The position numbers and the translations under genes are program-made. Below are positions 4,622-6,405 of a DNA stretch of 6,405 bases, piece after piece. Origin of the DNA: Bacteroidales bacterium UBA1736 (lineage in GTDB: Bacteria; Bacteroidota; Bacteroidia; Bacteroidales; UBA932); contig DCIC01000132.1 of assembly GCA_002315825.1 (NCBI GenBank), positions 1,938 to 8,342 of the forward strand. Reading direction: 5' to 3'. Under the pieces are notes generated by a model. The model was given only the letters and a program-made list of their open reading frames with translations. It did not search any database and was not told the DNA's origin. How positions within the stretch are numbered: position 1 is the first letter of the stretch; every line of letters begins with the position of its first letter.

Positions 4622-6405
4622 ATGGATTTTTCAAACAACAGAATTGACACGCAGCGTAGGACTGCCGTGTACGTGCGCATCTCGACGTCGATGCAGAAGA
4701 CAGACCGTCAGGTAGAGGAGCTTGTCACCTTTGCAAAGGAGAACAAGTTGAATTTCAACGAGAAGAAGGACATCTATCGCGATGTCATCAGTGGATTCAA
4801 GGATGGGGAACAACGGCCGATGTTCTCGGCCCTGATGGAAAAGGTCAGGCGTGGAGAGTATCAGCAACTGCTCTTCAGCGAGTTCAGTCGCCTTGACCGT
4901 AAACCTTCTAACCTGCTCCGCACGCTCGAAACGCTGCAGAAACAGAACGTTTATTGCTGGTTCAACAAGCAGAGCATCTGGGTCAAGGACAAAAATGACA
5001 TCGGCACGCAAATAATGATTCAGGTACTGGCCGTCCTGTCCCAGTATGAAATCGAACTTTTCGCAGCCCGCGGTATTGACGGCAAGATTACAGCTCTCAA
5101 GACACGCGGTACCTCCAACGGAGGCCCGGGACCTTACGGCTACAAGCATTCCTCAAAGGACAGCAAACTCGTAATCGACCCCGAAGAGGCTGAAGTCGTC
5201 CGGCGCATTTTCAACTATTATATTCAGGACAAGACCCCGACACAGATAGTTGATATCCTCAATTCCGAGGGCATACCCTGCCCGTTCTGGTCAAGATTGA
5301 AGGACGCAGCAGAAAAGCGCAAGGACAAGGGCCTCAGTCCGAAGACCTATCGCAGGGGCGATCCTGACAATATGCGATGGCACGCCAACAACATCAACCG
5401 CATTGTGAAGAATACCGTCTACATCGGCAAACGCCATTTCACCTTCTATGAGCCGGATCCGGCGAATCCCAAACCAGCATACAAGAGAACGGACAGACAC
5501 ATCCTTACTGAATTTGAAGTGGAATTACCGGAACTGAGAATCGTTGATGACGAGACCTTCGCCCAGGCAAACGCCGTCATCGAAAGTCGGCACATCAACA
5601 AGAATGTCGGAGTCCACAGGGAGAATCTTCTCAAGACCCTTCTTATCTGTGGCGAGTGTGGTAGCAGGTTTTGCACCGCCCTTTCCACCAGTGGTCCCAC
5701 CTACAAGTGCGCTGCGAAGATAAAACGCGGATGCACCCCGAGAACCTGCCTGTTCGGAGCAGACGTGCAGCAGAGCAAACTCGACGGTCTTGTAATCAAG
5801 CTCGCCCTGCTCAAGTTCGCGGAATACGACCTCGGCAAGGAAGCAAAGTCAAAGACGTTCGAACTCCAGCAGGAGATAGATGAGTGTTCCAAGATACTGG
5901 AAGACTACACTTCCAAACAGACCGATGCGGACCTGACGTTCAACAACTATGCAAAGAGAGTTATCCTCGTAGCCAAGAACGATTCTGAGGCTGCGGATTG
6001 GATAGGCAAAGCCAGAGAAGAACACGACCGAAAGACAGCAGAATACGGCGAGAGCATCGCTCGAATCAAGACCAACCTTGCAGCGCTCAAACGGCGAAAG
6101 CGCAGCCTCACCAGACTCAAAGAGCAATCTATCTGCCTTCGTTCGGACCAGATATCCCAGGACAAGAACCTGCTCAAGGAGTATGTTCACGAATATATCG
6201 ATAACATAACCCTCTACAAGCCTTCCCCTCTATGGGTACTGGTTGTCGTGCGCTTCGTTGACGGCAGCGAACGCTGGGGTACCATCAAGAATGTACGCTA
6301 TGCCAAAAAGGAGGTTAAACGCGACGGCGAATTCAAATACACGATGGGATTCTCTGGCTGGTTCATCAACAAAAAAAACGGACCCCGGGAGCCAAGCGGC
6401 CTCCG
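4622..6405 (+). CDS. Large serine recombinase (recombinase family protein), 3' end beyond window
   Basis: This is a site-specific DNA recombinase of the large serine type, which cuts and rejoins att-like sites through a 5' phosphoserine link. The visible part is 594 residues. The catalytic resolvase domain (about 13-155) has YVRIST with the predicted nucleophile Ser21, the RP pair at 65-66, and SRLDR (89-93) with the catalytic arginines. The recombinase domain (about 160-325) includes GPYGYK and DPEEAEVVRRIFNYYIQDKT. A zinc ribbon (about 339-376) has C343-x2-C346, C351, C363, C371 and C376. A long charged coiled-coil stretch (about 405-510) is followed by a C-terminal region. All expected catalytic residues are present and there is no internal stop, so it looks functional. 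The ATG at 4622 is chosen because it precedes the catalytic strand by a short tail. Such enzymes mobilise phages, conjugative or mobilisable elements; their sites often lie beside the gene, here probably to the right of the window. Confidence 0.93.
   Translation, partial: MDFSNNRIDTQRRTAVYVRISTSMQKTDRQVEELVTFAKENKLNFNEKKDIYRDVISGFKDGEQRPMFSALMEKVRRGEYQQLLFSEFSRLDRKPSNLLRTLETLQKQNVYCWFNKQSIWVKDKNDIGTQIMIQVLAVLSQYEIELFAARGIDGKITALKTRGTSNGGPGPYGYKHSSKDSKLVIDPEEAEVVRRIFNYYIQDKTPTQIVDILNSEGIPCPFWSRLKDAAEKRKDKGLSPKTYRRGDPDNMRWHANNINRIVKNTVYIGKRHFTFYEPDPANPKPAYKRTDRHILTEFEVELPELRIVDDETFAQANAVIESRHINKNVGVHRENLLKTLLICGECGSRFCTALSTSGPTYKCAAKIKRGCTPRTCLFGADVQQSKLDGLVIKLALLKFAEYDLGKEAKSKTFELQQEIDECSKILEDYTSKQTDADLTFNNYAKRVILVAKNDSEAADWIGKAREEHDRKTAEYGESIARIKTNLAALKRRKRSLTRLKEQSICLRSDQISQDKNLLKEYVHEYIDNITLYKPSPLWVLVVVRFVDGSERWGTIKNVRYAKKEVKRDGEFKYTMGFSGWFINKKNGPREPSGL

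Noticed and set aside
4631..5149. 172-codon minus-strand ORF
   Set aside because: It is antisense to the catalytic domain of the serine recombinase. The minus-strand frames at 5291-5500, 5446-5700, 5701-5892, 5849-6190 and 5947-6177 are likewise shadows of that gene.

Overview
The window most likely comes from a member of the Bacteroidota, probably Bacteroidales. The evidence is indirect. Two exact matches to the Bacteroidota -7 promoter box (TAnnTTTG) lie directly upstream of genes, convincing Shine-Dalgarno sites are scarce, and the TetR / TolC / HlyD gene order is common in that phylum. No rRNA, tRNA or other taxonomic marker is present, so genus is not assigned. I ran no database searches; family calls rest on reading the translated sequence.

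Left part (1-2588): a regulated efflux locus. A TetR/AcrR-type repressor gene reads rightward (2022-2588). Divergently, a leftward operon starts with a TolC-type outer-membrane channel (434-1945). It is followed after 5 bp by a HlyD/YbhG-type periplasmic adaptor that runs off the left edge (1-428). The inner-membrane component is outside the window; adaptors of this type are often followed by ABC-2 permeases. The 76-bp divergent intergenic region holds an exact -7 box for tetR. It also holds two different inverted repeats, at 1939-1961 and 1969-1994, whose centres are about three helical turns apart. They are good candidates for the repressor's operators.

Middle (2589-3048): 460 bp with no convincing intact gene. 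It contains a protein-like 45-codon ORF on the minus strand (2720-2857), perhaps a gene remnant. It also contains a strong 16-bp hairpin with a T-rich tail that looks like the terminator of the next leftward gene.

Right part (3049-6405): a divergent pair that looks like accessory or mobile DNA. The leftward gene (3049-4548) encodes a Schlafen-like AlbA_2 / RecG-like ATPase-fold protein with a C-terminal winged helix. A repetitive linker encoded by two 24-bp tandem repeats joins the ATPase-like domain to the winged helix. The rightward gene (4622 to the right edge) encodes a large serine recombinase with a catalytic domain, a recombinase domain, a zinc ribbon and a coiled coil. It is still open after 594 codons. 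The two share a 73-bp intergenic region. A reasonable inference is that the recombinase belongs to an integrated element and that the AlbA_2 protein is its regulator or cargo, with one element end possibly in the 2589-3048 gap. No attachment site or target duplication can be demonstrated here.
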